Shown here in pieces: positions 24,217-32,448 of a stretch of 39,089 nucleotides of DNA. Location of the stretch: contig JAQWGI010000002.1 of assembly GCA_029238315.1 (NCBI GenBank), positions 1 through 39,089 of the forward strand, read 5' to 3'. The position numbers and the translations under genes are program-made. The notes below the pieces were generated by a model that was not told where the DNA came from, ran no database searches, and saw only the letters and a program-made list of their open reading frames with translations. How positions within the stretch are numbered: the stretch's first letter is position 1; every line of letters begins with the position of its first letter. The DNA is from Polaribacter sp. GTDB lineage: Bacteria; Bacteroidota; Bacteroidia; Flavobacteriales; Flavobacteriaceae.

Positions 24217-24591
24217 CTAAAGAGAAAACTCTTTTGTGTACCTTTTGTTGTCTACATTTATTTGAACAGAGTAATTTCCTTTTTCAGATTTAGACAATCG
24301 GTATGCTCTGTTTATTACACCATTGCTGTTTCCTTTTATTTTTTCAGAAAAAATAATCTCATTGTTGTAATAAATGTTTACTAAGATTGGTTTTTCTTCA
24401 AAATGAACCTTGGAAATTATTACAACTTCTTCTTTATTTATAATACTTGGTTTGTGAACTTTGTTCTTTGTATCTTCTATTGAGATTAAAGAATTTGCTG
24501 GATCCATACATATAGAATTATTTTTTGAAAAACTTGTAAAAGCGCTAAATAACAATACTACCAATAAACTATTTTTTAAAACTGTTTTCAT
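24217..24591 (-). CDS. Small secreted protein of unknown function
   Basis: This 124-residue protein has a signal peptide (MKTVLKNSLLVVLLFSAFTSFS). The mature part is predicted to be beta-rich, with a C-terminal region SEKGNYSVQINVDNKRYTKEFSL that resembles the last strands of Ig-like sandwiches or DUF3244-type exported proteins. I do not assign a family. A good -7 box lies 31 bases upstream of the start. It stands alone between the crotonase terminator and the araC gene. Confidence 0.75.
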   Translation of the reverse strand: MKTVLKNSLLVVLLFSAFTSFSKNNSICMDPANSLISIEDTKNKVHKPSIINKEEVVIISKVHFEEKPILVNIYYNNEIIFSEKIKGNSNGVINRAYRLSKSEKGNYSVQINVDNKRYTKEFSL

Positions 24592-24621
24592 TTTTTCATT
24601 TTTTTACAATTAATAACACTA

Positions 24622-24629
24622 CAAATGTA
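24622..24629 (-). promoter_or_regulatory. -7 box for the small secreted protein
   Basis: TACATTTG on the minus strand matches TAnnTTTG at a suitable distance from the start at 24591. Confidence 0.55.
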
Positions 24630-24770
24630 ATACGAAAGCAAAAGCTTTAAAACATCAAAATTTACCTATTTGTATGCTAAATTATCGATTTTATAACAAA
24701 CTGAAGGATGATGGGTTAAAATAGAACACAAAAAAGGTAATAGAACATATTTTATTAAATGATTGTATTG

Positions 24771-24778
24771 TACATTTG
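24771..24778 (+). promoter_or_regulatory. -7 box for the araC-type gene
   Basis: TACATTTG matches TAnnTTTG. The predicted transcription start is about 24783, which excludes an upstream ATG at 24763 and leaves a leader of only 6-8 bases before the ATG at 24790. Confidence 0.6.
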
Positions 24779-24789
24779 ATAAAAAAACA

Positions 24790-25662
24790 ATGGTAACTTC
24801 AAAAGCGACACTTAAAAAGATAAGTCCAAATTTTGGAAGCTCGATATTCACCAAAAAACATACAGAGTTTTTAAAAACCAATAAACCGTTTTGGCATTTT
24901 CATCCAGAAATAGAATTGGTTTATGTAAATAATGGAAAAGGTAAAAGACACATTGGTAATCACATTAGTTATTTTAATAACAGTCAACTTGTGTTAATTG
25001 GATCAAATTTGCCGCATATTGGTTATATGGATAGGTTAACCAATAATGGCTCAGAAACACTGATACAATTTAAACCTGATTTTTTAGGAGCCTCTTTTTT
25101 TAAAATCCCAGAAATGTCTGCAATTGAGAACCTTTTTGAAAGAGCAAAAAAGGGCGTTCGCTTCAATAAAGAAGTAAATGAAAGATTAGGAGGTGAAATA
25201 GAACAGATTGTAAATTTAGAAGGAGCAGAAAGAATCATTTCTTTTTTAGAAGTTTTAAATGAGTTGGCTAATACAGAAGAGTACACTTTATTAAATGCAG
25301 ATGGTTTTGCTTTTGAAACAATACCCCAAGACACCGATAAAATAGAGGTAATTTACAAACATATTAATGAGAATTTTAAAGACTCTATAGCTTTGGACGC
25401 AATTGCAGACCTAGTGAGTATGACGGTTCCAGCTTTCTGTCGTTACTTTAAGAAATCAACAGGGAAAACATTTACAAAACTAGTTAATGAATACAGAATT
25501 GTTCATGCAACAAAACTCTTAACAGAGAGCACTATGAGTATTTCTGATATTAGTTTTGAATGCGGTTTTAATAACTTCTCTCACTTTAACAAGCTATTTA
25601 AAGAATTTACAGGAAAAAACGCTTCTAAATATAGAAGTGAAACGAAGAAAATGATTCAATAA
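24790..25662 (+). CDS. AraC family transcriptional regulator with cupin domain
   Basis: Starting at 24790, this 290-residue regulator has an N-terminal cupin sensor (FWHFHPEIELVYVNNGKGKRHIG) and a C-terminal double helix-turn-helix of the AraC type. The latter includes DAIADLVSMTVPAFCRYFKKSTGKT, then ISDISFECGFNNFSHFNKLFK. Such proteins usually activate sugar or catabolic genes when a small ligand fills the cupin. No catabolic genes are adjacent, so the regulon is unknown. The start was chosen because the -7 box lies inside the longer frame. Confidence 0.92.
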   Translation: MVTSKATLKKISPNFGSSIFTKKHTEFLKTNKPFWHFHPEIELVYVNNGKGKRHIGNHISYFNNSQLVLIGSNLPHIGYMDRLTNNGSETLIQFKPDFLGASFFKIPEMSAIENLFERAKKGVRFNKEVNERLGGEIEQIVNLEGAERIISFLEVLNELANTEEYTLLNADGFAFETIPQDTDKIEVIYKHINENFKDSIALDAIADLVSMTVPAFCRYFKKSTGKTFTKLVNEYRIVHATKLLTESTMSISDISFECGFNNFSHFNKLFKEFTGKNASKYRSETKKMIQ

Positions 25663-25675
25663 AGGCATACTTCAA

Positions 25676-26332
25676 TTATCTAGCACCATTCCATTCTTCA
25701 AAAAACTGTGCTAAAAATTGCTCCATAAACAGATGTCTATCAGCGGCTATTCGTCGTCCAGTTTTGGTATTCATTTTATCTTTAAGCAACAATAATTTTT
25801 CATAAAAATGATTGATTGTTGGCGCAGTAGATTTTTTATATTCGGCTTTTGTCATATTTAAATTCGGAACAATTTCTGGGTTGTATAAAACTCTGTTTTT
25901 AAATCCACCATAATTAAAACAACGTGCAATTCCGATGGCACCAATTGCGTCTAATCGGTCTGCATCTTGAATCACTTCCAACTCGGGAGATGTAAATTTC
26001 TCGCCAGGAGACAGCGTAGCTTTAAAAGAAATAAAATTGATAATATTTTCGATATGCAAAATTATAGCTTCATCAACTTGTTGATTTTCTAAAAATTCTC
26101 GCGCCATTTTTGGACCCACAGTTTCGTCTCCATCGTAAAATTTTGCATCTGCAATATCGTGCAATAAAGCGCCTAGAGAAACGATAAATTCATCAACATT
26201 TTCTTCTTTTGCAATGAATAAAGCGTTTTTATAAACACGTTCTATGTGAAACCAATCGTGTCCGCCTTCGGCATCTTTTAATGTTTCTTTTACAAAGGTA
26301 ATTGTGTTGTTAATTATTTGAGTTTTGTTCAT
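25676..26332 (-). CDS. HD domain phosphohydrolase
   Basis: With the ATG at 26332 the protein has 218 residues (MNKTQIINNTITFV). The longer frame from 26377 would translate the upstream terminator hairpin and is rejected. The HD metal-binding pattern is GGHDWFHIERV, then SLGALLHDIADAKF, then IQDADRLDAIGAIGIARC. It resembles YpgQ-type HD phosphohydrolases that act on nucleotides; the natural substrate is unknown. It lies just downstream of the bacilliredoxin gene on the same strand, with a terminator between them. Confidence 0.9.
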   Translation of the reverse strand: MNKTQIINNTITFVKETLKDAEGGHDWFHIERVYKNALFIAKEENVDEFIVSLGALLHDIADAKFYDGDETVGPKMAREFLENQQVDEAIILHIENIINFISFKATLSPGEKFTSPELEVIQDADRLDAIGAIGIARCFNYGGFKNRVLYNPEIVPNLNMTKAEYKKSTAPTINHFYEKLLLLKDKMNTKTGRRIAADRHLFMEQFLAQFFEEWNGAR

Positions 26333-26343
26333 TTTATAAAAGT

Positions 26344-26373
26344 AAAAAAACCACGCAAATTGCGTGGTTTTTA
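26344..26373 (-). terminator. Terminator between the bacilliredoxin and HD genes
   Basis: Arms ccacgca (26351-26357) and tgcgtgg (26361-26367) with A/T flanks give seven U at the end on the minus strand. It ends only 12 bases before the HD start codon, leaving little room for a separate HD promoter. Confidence 0.82.
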
Positions 26374-26411
26374 TCATGAAATAATTTTTTAGTTTATCAA
26401 TCTAAAATAGA

Positions 26412-26822
26412 TTAACAAAACTCGTCATAAGCTTGCGCTAAATTCTGAGCAATCATTTGTGCAGACCTTCCTTCAATATGATGTCTTTCTAACATATGCA
26501 CTAAATTACCATCTTTAAACAAGGCAATTGCTGGTGAAGATGGAGGAAAAGGAATCATGTATTCTCTTGCTTTTTGTGTAGATTCTTTTTCTACACCAGC
26601 AAAAACAGTTGTTAAATGTGTTGGAAATTTTTCTGCGCCTAAAGAAGCAATAGCTCCAGGCCTTGCAGTTCCGGCAGCACATCCACAAACCGAATTTACC
26701 ATTACTAAAGTGGTTCCTTCTTTTGCCAAAGCAGCATCTACATCTGCAGCAGTATATAAAGCGTCAAAACCTGCGTTTATCAATTCGTCGCGCATTGGTT
26801 TTACTAATTCTTCTGGATACAT
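26412..26822 (-). CDS. BrxA/BrxB family bacilliredoxin
   Basis: This 136-residue thioredoxin-fold protein of the YphP/DUF1094 family has the active site Cys46-Gly-Cys48 in NSVCGCAAGTARPGA. The start MYPEELVKPMRDELINAGF is typical. Bacilliredoxins remove bacillithiol from oxidised protein thiols in Firmicutes, and many Bacteroidota carry this family. The physiological thiol here is not visible. A -7 box lies at 26843-26850 and a terminator after the gene. The unusual hairpin at 26881-26924 is just upstream of the promoter. Confidence 0.93.
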   Translation of the reverse strand: MYPEELVKPMRDELINAGFDALYTAADVDAALAKEGTTLVMVNSVCGCAAGTARPGAIASLGAEKFPTHLTTVFAGVEKESTQKAREYMIPFPPSSPAIALFKDGNLVHMLERHHIEGRSAQMIAQNLAQAYDEFC

Positions 26823-26842
26823 AATCTATAAATTTTAAGGTA

Positions 26843-26850
26843 CAAAGATA
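26843..26850 (-). promoter_or_regulatory. -7 box for the bacilliredoxin gene
   Basis: TATCTTTG on the minus strand matches TAnnTTTG, 20 bases before the start codon. Confidence 0.6.
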
Positions 26851-26880
26851 CTGATATTTTTCTTTTTTGGGCGTGTCCAT

Positions 26881-26924
26881 TTTTAAAAGATTTGCTGTGT
26901 TGTTGCACAACAAATCTTTTAAAA
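26881..26924. repeat. Long perfect inverted repeat in the divergent gap
   Basis: Arms ttttaaaagatttg (26881-26894) and caaatcttttaaaa (26911-26924) are exact 14-base complements. After one mismatch, four more pairs (tgtg/caca) close a six-base loop. No T run follows on either strand, so it is not a normal terminator. Two weaker hairpins follow at 26949-26968 and 26967-26987. Confidence 0.75.
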
Positions 26925-27085
26925 AATTGCCAGGCTTTTCGTTATATCTTTTTTGTAAAAACAAAAAAGGATGTCACTGCAATCCTTCACGCAGAAAAGA
27001 AATCATAAGAAGATTGAAACAATTGTAAAAAAGATTCGTCAAACCATAGAACTTTGTAAATTAGCAACTCAAAAAAATAGAAGAA

Positions 27086-27832
27086 ATGGCAAGTTTTACC
27101 AAATGGTTAGGAGCAGGATTAGGGTTTACGTTAGGCGGGCCTATAGGAAGTATTATTGGTTTTGCTGTTGGTAGTTTTGTAGACGGGTTTTCTAAAGAAG
27201 ATCTTTTAAAAGAATTACAAGAAAATCAAAATGGTCGTGGAAATAGAAATACACAATCGGGCGATTTTGAAATAAGTTTGCTAATATTAGCTTCTGTAAT
27301 AATTAAAGCAGATGGTAAGATAGATCAGCGAGAACTCAATTTTGTAAGAACTCAATTTGTAGGTATGTACGGAAAAGAACGTGCAAACAATGCTTTTAAA
27401 TTATTTAAAGGAATCATAAAAAAAGACATTTCTGCACATCAAGTTTGTGGGCAAATCCGTCAGCATATGCCACATGCATCACGTTTGCAATTACTACATT
27501 TTTTATTCGGAATTGCAAAAGCAGACGAACATGTTACTGAAGTTGAAGTTAATGAGATTAAGAAAATTGCTGGATATTTAAATATCAATCCACACGATTT
27601 TGAATCCATAAAAGCCATGTTTTTTAACAGCGAAGACAATGCGTATAAAATTTTAGAAATCACAAAATCTGCTAGCAATGACGAGGTGAAAAAAGCCTAC
27701 AGAAAAATGGCTAAAAAATACCATCCAGACAAATTACAAGACTTGGGGGAAGAACACTTAAAGGGTGCGAAAGATAAATTTTTACAAATTCAGAATGCAT
27801 ACGAAAAATTAAAAAAAGAACGCGGAATGTAA
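27086..27832 (+). CDS. TerB-like and DnaJ domain protein (DjlA type)
   Basis: This 248-residue protein has an N-terminal glycine-zipper membrane segment ([27 protein letters not shown], residues 8-34). A TerB-like helical domain follows (about 60-165; [21 protein letters not shown] and [17 protein letters not shown]). The C-terminal J domain (183-245) has HPD at residues 213-215. That is the DjlA layout: a membrane-anchored co-chaperone that stimulates DnaK. The order TerB then DnaJ is normal. The gene is followed by a terminator and ileS. Its promoter is not obvious, though a long hairpin lies about 160 bases upstream. Confidence 0.92.
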   Translation: MASFTKWLGAGLGFTLGGPIGSIIGFAVGSFVDGFSKEDLLKELQENQNGRGNRNTQSGDFEISLLILASVIIKADGKIDQRELNFVRTQFVGMYGKERANNAFKLFKGIIKKDISAHQVCGQIRQHMPHASRLQLLHFLFGIAKADEHVTEVEVNEIKKIAGYLNINPHDFESIKAMFFNSEDNAYKILEITKSASNDEVKKAYRKMAKKYHPDKLQDLGEEHLKGAKDKFLQIQNAYEKLKKERGM

Positions 27833-27855
27833 CTTGTGAGCCAAAATATATAAAC

Positions 27856-27881
27856 AACGCCTTAAAATGGGGCGTTTTTTT
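27856..27881 (+). terminator. Terminator before ileS
   Basis: Arms aacgcc (27856-27861) and ggcgtt (27871-27876), extended by two wobble pairs, are followed by a run of T. Confidence 0.78.
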
Positions 27882-27947
27882 ATACAACAAACCTTACAAT
27901 TACTAGAAAATATGTAATTTCGCAAATTGATAAAAGAGTAGGAAAAA

Positions 27948-30900
27948 ATGAGCACGAAATTTACTGAGTACAAAGGGCTTAACTTGCCAAAAGTTGCAGA
28001 TGAAATCTTAAGAGAATGGAATGAAAATAACATTTTTGAAAAGAGTATTTCATCTAGAGAAGGAAATAAACCCTATGTGTTTTTTGAAGGACCACCTTCT
28101 GCAAACGGTTTGCCTGGCGTGCACCATGTCTTAGCACGTGCCATTAAAGATATTTTTCCGCGCTACAAAACCATGAAAGGTTTTCAAGTAAAACGGAAAG
28201 CAGGTTGGGATACACACGGACTTCCAGTAGAACTTGGTGTTGAAAAAGAATTAGGAATTACCAAAGAAGATATTGGCACCAAAATAACTGTAGAAGAGTA
28301 CAACGAGGCTTGTAAAAAAGCAGTAATGCGTTATACAGATATCTGGAACGATTTAACTAATAAAATGGGGTATTGGGTAGATATGGAGGATCCGTATATT
28401 ACCTATAAACCCAAATATATGGAATCGGTTTGGTGGTTGTTAAAAGAGATCTACAGCAAAAAACTAATGTACAAAGGATATACGATTCAACCGTATTCTC
28501 CAAAAGCAGGAACAGGTTTAAGTTCGCACGAATTAAATCAACCAGGAACGTACCAGGATGTTACAGATACTACAGTTGTTGCGCAGTTTAAAGCATTAGA
28601 AAATACGCTTCCAGATTTCTTAAAAGAGTTTAATGAGTTGCATTTTTTAGCATGGACCACAACACCGTGGACGTTGCCAAGTAACACAGCTTTAACCGTT
28701 GGAAATAAAATTGAGTATGTAGTTGTAAAAACTTACAACCAGTATACTTTTGAACCTGTACATGTTATTCTTGCTAAGAATTTGGTTGGAAAACAATTTG
28801 CAGGAAAAAAATATCAGCAAACAGAAGAAGTTGCTGAGCTGTTGAATTACAAAAAAGAAGATAAAAAAATTCCATTTGTTATTGTTGCAGAATGTAAAGG
28901 TTCTGATTTAATCGGAATTAAATACGAGCAATTATTAAAGTATGCATTGCCTTATGAAAATGAACAAGATGCTTTTCGAGTAATTTCTGGAGATTTTGTG
29001 ACGACAGAAGACGGAACAGGAATTGTACATACAGCACCTACTTTTGGAGCAGATGATGCTATTGTATGTAAGCAAGCAACCCCGGAAGTGCCGCCATTAT
29101 TGGTAAAAGATAAGAATGACAACCTAGTGCCATTGGTAGATTTACAAGGAAAATTTAGACCAGAATTGGGTGAGTTTGCTGGTAAATATGTAAAAAACGA
29201 ATATTATAACGACGGCGAAGCTCCAGAAAAATCTATTGATGTAGAATTGGCCATCAAGTTAAAAACAGAAAATAAAGCCTTTAAAGTAGAGAAATATGTG
29301 CACAGTTATCCAAATTGTTGGAGAACAGACAAGCCTATTTTATACTATCCGTTAGATTCTTGGTTTATTAAGATTACCGATGTGAAAGATAGCATGCATC
29401 AGTTGAATGAAACCATTAATTGGAAACCAGAATCAACCGGAACAGGGCGTTTTGGAAACTGGTTAAAAAATGCCAATGATTGGAACTTATCTCGCTCTCG
29501 TTTTTGGGGAATTCCATTGCCAATTTGGAGAACCGAAGACGGAAAAGAAGAAATTATTATTGGATCTGTTGAAGAATTAAAATCAGAAATGGATAAAGCT
29601 GTAAAAGCTGGCGTTATGTCTTCAGCTATTTTTGCAGATTTTGAAGTTGGAAACATGTCTGAAGAAAACTATGATAAAATTGACTTACATAAAAATGTAG
29701 TTGATAAAATTACCCTAGTTTCTGCATCTGGAAAACCAATGCAACGCGAAAGTGATTTAATAGATGTTTGGTTTGATTCTGGCTCTATGCCTTATGCACA
29801 ATGGCATTATCCTTTTGAAAATAAAAAATTAATTGATGATAATAAGTTTTATCCAGCAGATTTTATTGCAGAAGGTGTAGATCAAACAAGAGGTTGGTTT
29901 TATACTTTACATGCAATTGGAACCATGGTTTTTGACTCTGTTGCTTATAAAAACGTAGTTTCTAACGGATTGGTGTTAGATAAAAACGGACAAAAAATGT
30001 CTAAACGTTTAGGAAACGCAACAGATCCTTTTGAAACATTAAAAACCTACGGCGCAGATGCAACGCGTTGGTATATGATTTCGAATGCAAATCCATGGGA
30101 TAATTTAAAATTTGATGTTGACGGAATTGCAGAGGTTTCTCGTAAGTTCTTCGGAACGCTTTACAATACATATTCGTTCTTTACATTGTACGCAAACATT
30201 GATAATTTTACGTATTCAGAAGCAGACATTCCTTTAAATGAAAGACCAGAAATAGATCGTTGGATTTTATCAGAATTAAACTCTTTAATAAAAAAAGTAG
30301 ATGCTTTTTACGATGAATATGAGCCTACAAAAGCATCGAGAGCAATTTCTGATTTTGTCCAAGAATACTTAAGTAACTGGTATGTAAGATTGTGTAGAAG
30401 ACGTTTTTGGAAAGGCGAATATGAACAAGATAAAATTTCTGCATATCAAACGCTGTATACATGTATGTTAACGGTTGCAAAATTAAGTGCACCAGTCGCT
30501 CCATTTTTTATGGATAGATTGTATACAGATTTAACAAAAGCAACTCAAAAAGAAAATTTTGAGTCTGTACATTTAGCAGATTTCCCAAAATATGACGAAT
30601 CATTTATTGATGCTTCTTTAGAGCAAAAAATGGAAAATGCACAAACAATTTCTTCGTTGGTTTTATCATTAAGAGCAAAAGAAAAAATTAAAGTCCGTCA
30701 ACCATTACAGAAAATTATGATTCCGGTTTTAGATGCTGCACAAAAAAGAGCAATAGAAGCAGTCTCTGATTTGATAAAGTCAGAAGTAAACGTAAAAGAA
30801 ATAGAATTATTAGACGATGCTTCTGGAATTTTGGTGAAACAAATCAAACCAAACTTTAAAACGCTTGGACCAAAATTTGGACGTGATATGAAATCAATTT

Positions 30901-31355
30901 CAAATGCAATTCAGAATTTTAGTCAAGAAGATATAATTAACATCGAAAAAGATGGAAATCTTTCTGTAAAAATTGACGAAAAATTGATACATTTGGAAAT
31001 CTCAGATGTAGAAATTTCATCAAAAGACATTGAAGGTTGGTTAGTTGCAAATGCAAACGGATTAACAGTTGCTTTAGATGTAACCATTTCTGAAGAATTA
31101 CGTGAAGAAGGAATTGCCAGAGAACTGGTTAATAGAATTCAGAATTTACGTAAAGATTCTGGCTTAGAGGTTACAGATAAAATTAAATTATCAATATTAA
31201 ATTTTGAGAATTTACAAACATCTGTAGAAGCAAATAAAGCATATATAATGAGTGAAACATTAACCACAGAAATGGTTTTTGTAGATGTGTTAGTAGATGG
31301 TACAGAGATAGAATTTGACACCATTAAAAGTAAAATATTAATTAATAAAATCTAA
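27948..31355 (+). CDS. ileS: Isoleucyl-tRNA synthetase
   Basis: This 1135-residue class I synthetase charges tRNA-Ile. The HIGH element reads GVHH (residues 57-60, in GPPSANGLPGVHHVLARAIKDI), the form usual in the Bacteroidota and eukaryote-like IleRS type. KMSKR is at residues 683-687. The CP1 editing domain (TTTPWTLPSNTALTV) and the anticodon-binding domain are complete. The C-terminal zinc-finger of the shorter bacterial type is absent, as expected for this longer type, which is also often mupirocin-tolerant. Unlike leuS, it carries no extra insertion. It is followed by the DksA-like gene after only five bases. Confidence 0.96.
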   Translation: MSTKFTEYKGLNLPKVADEILREWNENNIFEKSISSREGNKPYVFFEGPPSANGLPGVHHVLARAIKDIFPRYKTMKGFQVKRKAGWDTHGLPVELGVEKELGITKEDIGTKITVEEYNEACKKAVMRYTDIWNDLTNKMGYWVDMEDPYITYKPKYMESVWWLLKEIYSKKLMYKGYTIQPYSPKAGTGLSSHELNQPGTYQDVTDTTVVAQFKALENTLPDFLKEFNELHFLAWTTTPWTLPSNTALTVGNKIEYVVVKTYNQYTFEPVHVILAKNLVGKQFAGKKYQQTEEVAELLNYKKEDKKIPFVIVAECKGSDLIGIKYEQLLKYALPYENEQDAFRVISGDFVTTEDGTGIVHTAPTFGADDAIVCKQATPEVPPLLVKDKNDNLVPLVDLQGKFRPELGEFAGKYVKNEYYNDGEAPEKSIDVELAIKLKTENKAFKVEKYVHSYPNCWRTDKPILYYPLDSWFIKITDVKDSMHQLNETINWKPESTGTGRFGNWLKNANDWNLSRSRFWGIPLPIWRTEDGKEEIIIGSVEELKSEMDKAVKAGVMSSAIFADFEVGNMSEENYDKIDLHKNVVDKITLVSASGKPMQRESDLIDVWFDSGSMPYAQWHYPFENKKLIDDNKFYPADFIAEGVDQTRGWFYTLHAIGTMVFDSVAYKNVVSNGLVLDKNGQKMSKRLGNATDPFETLKTYGADATRWYMISNANPWDNLKFDVDGIAEVSRKFFGTLYNTYSFFTLYANIDNFTYSEADIPLNERPEIDRWILSELNSLIKKVDAFYDEYEPTKASRAISDFVQEYLSNWYVRLCRRRFWKGEYEQDKISAYQTLYTCMLTVAKLSAPVAPFFMDRLYTDLTKATQKENFESVHLADFPKYDESFIDASLEQKMENAQTISSLVLSLRAKEKIKVRQPLQKIMIPVLDAAQKRAIEAVSDLIKSEVNVKEIELLDDASGILVKQIKPNFKTLGPKFGRDMKSISNAIQNFSQEDIINIEKDGNLSVKIDEKLIHLEISDVEISSKDIEGWLVANANGLTVALDVTISEELREEGIARELVNRIQNLRKDSGLEVTDKIKLSILNFENLQTSVEANKAYIMSETLTTEMVFVDVLVDGTEIEFDTIKSKILINKI

Positions 31356-31360
31356 GAAAT

Positions 31361-31738
31361 ATGGCAATCAACGTTGTTAGATATTCAGATGAAGACTTAC
31401 AAGAATTTAAAGAAATTATTGATAAGAAAATAGCAAGAGCAGAAGAAGATTTAGCTTCATTACAAAGTGCTTACAAAAACGATGCAAATAATGGAACAGA
31501 TGATACTTCGCCGTCTTTTAAATCGTTTGATGAAGGTGCAGATACAATGGCAAAAGAAGCCAATGTTCAGTTAGCAATTCGTCAAGAAAAATTCATTAGA
31601 GATTTAAAAAATGCTTTATTACGTATTGAAAACAAAACCTACGGAGTTTGTAGAGTAATGGGTAAATTAATTCAGAAAGAGCGTTTAAAGTTAGTACCTC
31701 ATGCTACGCTTAGTATAGAGGCTAAAAGAAAACAATAA
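31361..31738 (+). CDS. TraR/DksA family protein lacking the full zinc site
   Basis: This 125-residue protein has a coiled-coil hairpin (residues 8-90) with an acidic tip, and a C-terminal DksA-like region YGVCRVMGKLIQKERLKLVPHATL. DksA has four cysteines holding zinc; here only Cys97 remains. The protein therefore cannot bind zinc in the classical way, which seems usual for this flavobacterial subfamily. DksA proteins enter the RNA polymerase secondary channel and act with ppGpp. The ileS - dksA-like - lspA order looks like a conserved block. A terminator lies between this gene and lspA. Confidence 0.9.
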   Translation: MAINVVRYSDEDLQEFKEIIDKKIARAEEDLASLQSAYKNDANNGTDDTSPSFKSFDEGADTMAKEANVQLAIRQEKFIRDLKNALLRIENKTYGVCRVMGKLIQKERLKLVPHATLSIEAKRKQ

Positions 31739-31742
31739 CAAC

Positions 31743-31772
31743 AAGAGCTTCCCAAAAAGGAGGCTTTTTTTA
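31743..31772 (+). terminator. Terminator after the DksA-like gene
   Basis: agcttcc (31746-31752) pairs with ggaggct (31759-31765), with one wobble, and seven T follow. It may reduce but not abolish read-through into lspA. Confidence 0.75.
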
Positions 31773-31791
31773 AATAAAATACCTACGTTTT

Positions 31792-32370
31792 ATGTCAAAA
31801 AAAACCATTGCAATTGTTACCGTTATTTTAGCCTTATTAATAGATCAGGTTAGTAAAATTTATATAAAAACACATTTTGAAATTCAAGAAAGTGTTCGTG
31901 TTTTTGATTGGTTTCGAATTCATTTTACAGAAAATAATGGAATGGCTTGGGGTTTTGAATTTGGCGGAAAAGCAGGAAAATTATTTTTAACATTATTTAG
32001 AGTTGTTGCAGTTTTTGGAATTATTTATTGGCTAAGAAATACCATTAAAAGAAATGCACCAACGGCGGTTGTTTTAGCAATTGCTTTAGTGCTTTCTGGC
32101 GCAATTGGTAATATTGTTGACTCAGTTTTTTACGGTGTTATTTTTGATGCACCAGCGCATGGTGTTGCAACACTTTTTGCAGAAAATCCATACGGAGAAT
32201 TGTTTCATGGCAGAGTTGTAGATATGTTGTATTTTCCAATTTATGAAGGAGAAAGTTTTACATTTTTTAATGCTATTTTTAATGGTGCAGATTCTTTTAT
32301 AACTGTTGGAGTAATTTTATTATTTATTTTTAACAAAGCTGCTTTTCCAAAGGAAGAAGAAAAGGTGTAA
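31792..32370 (+). CDS. lspA: Lipoprotein signal peptidase II
   Basis: This 192-residue membrane protein has four helices. The two catalytic aspartates are Asp110 in SGAIGNIVDS and Asp144 in HGRVVDMLYFP. It removes signal peptides from lipoproteins at the lipobox cysteine. It is longer than the E. coli protein because of a loop of about 30 residues between the two aspartates (YGVIFDAPAHGVATLFAENPYGELF), a feature I associate with Bacteroidota. A weak hairpin with a T run lies just after the stop, before the uvrC promoter. Confidence 0.94.
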   Translation: MSKKTIAIVTVILALLIDQVSKIYIKTHFEIQESVRVFDWFRIHFTENNGMAWGFEFGGKAGKLFLTLFRVVAVFGIIYWLRNTIKRNAPTAVVLAIALVLSGAIGNIVDSVFYGVIFDAPAHGVATLFAENPYGELFHGRVVDMLYFPIYEGESFTFFNAIFNGADSFITVGVILLFIFNKAAFPKEEEKV

Positions 32371-32435
32371 ACATTTTTTTACTAAAAGCTAAAGCCTTTT
32401 TTGTTTTTGAGTTTAAAAATAAAAAATGAAAAGAG

Positions 32436-32443
32436 TACTTTTG
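32436..32443 (+). promoter_or_regulatory. -7 box for uvrC, very close to the start codon
   Basis: TACTTTTG matches TAnnTTTG and ends five bases before the ATG at 32449. The transcript would begin at or within a base or two of the start codon, suggesting a leaderless mRNA. Confidence 0.55.
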
Positions 32444-32448
32444 TTTAT

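Noticed and set aside
26971..27174. A 67-codon plus-strand frame overlapping the start of the TerB-DnaJ gene
   Set aside because: It has no recognisable features and overlaps the well-supported djlA-type gene in another frame. Its start lies in a hairpin-rich gap.
28116..28127. Apparent loss of the first His of HIGH in IleRS (GVHH)
   Set aside because: This variant is the usual form in the Bacteroidota IleRS type, so it is not a defect.
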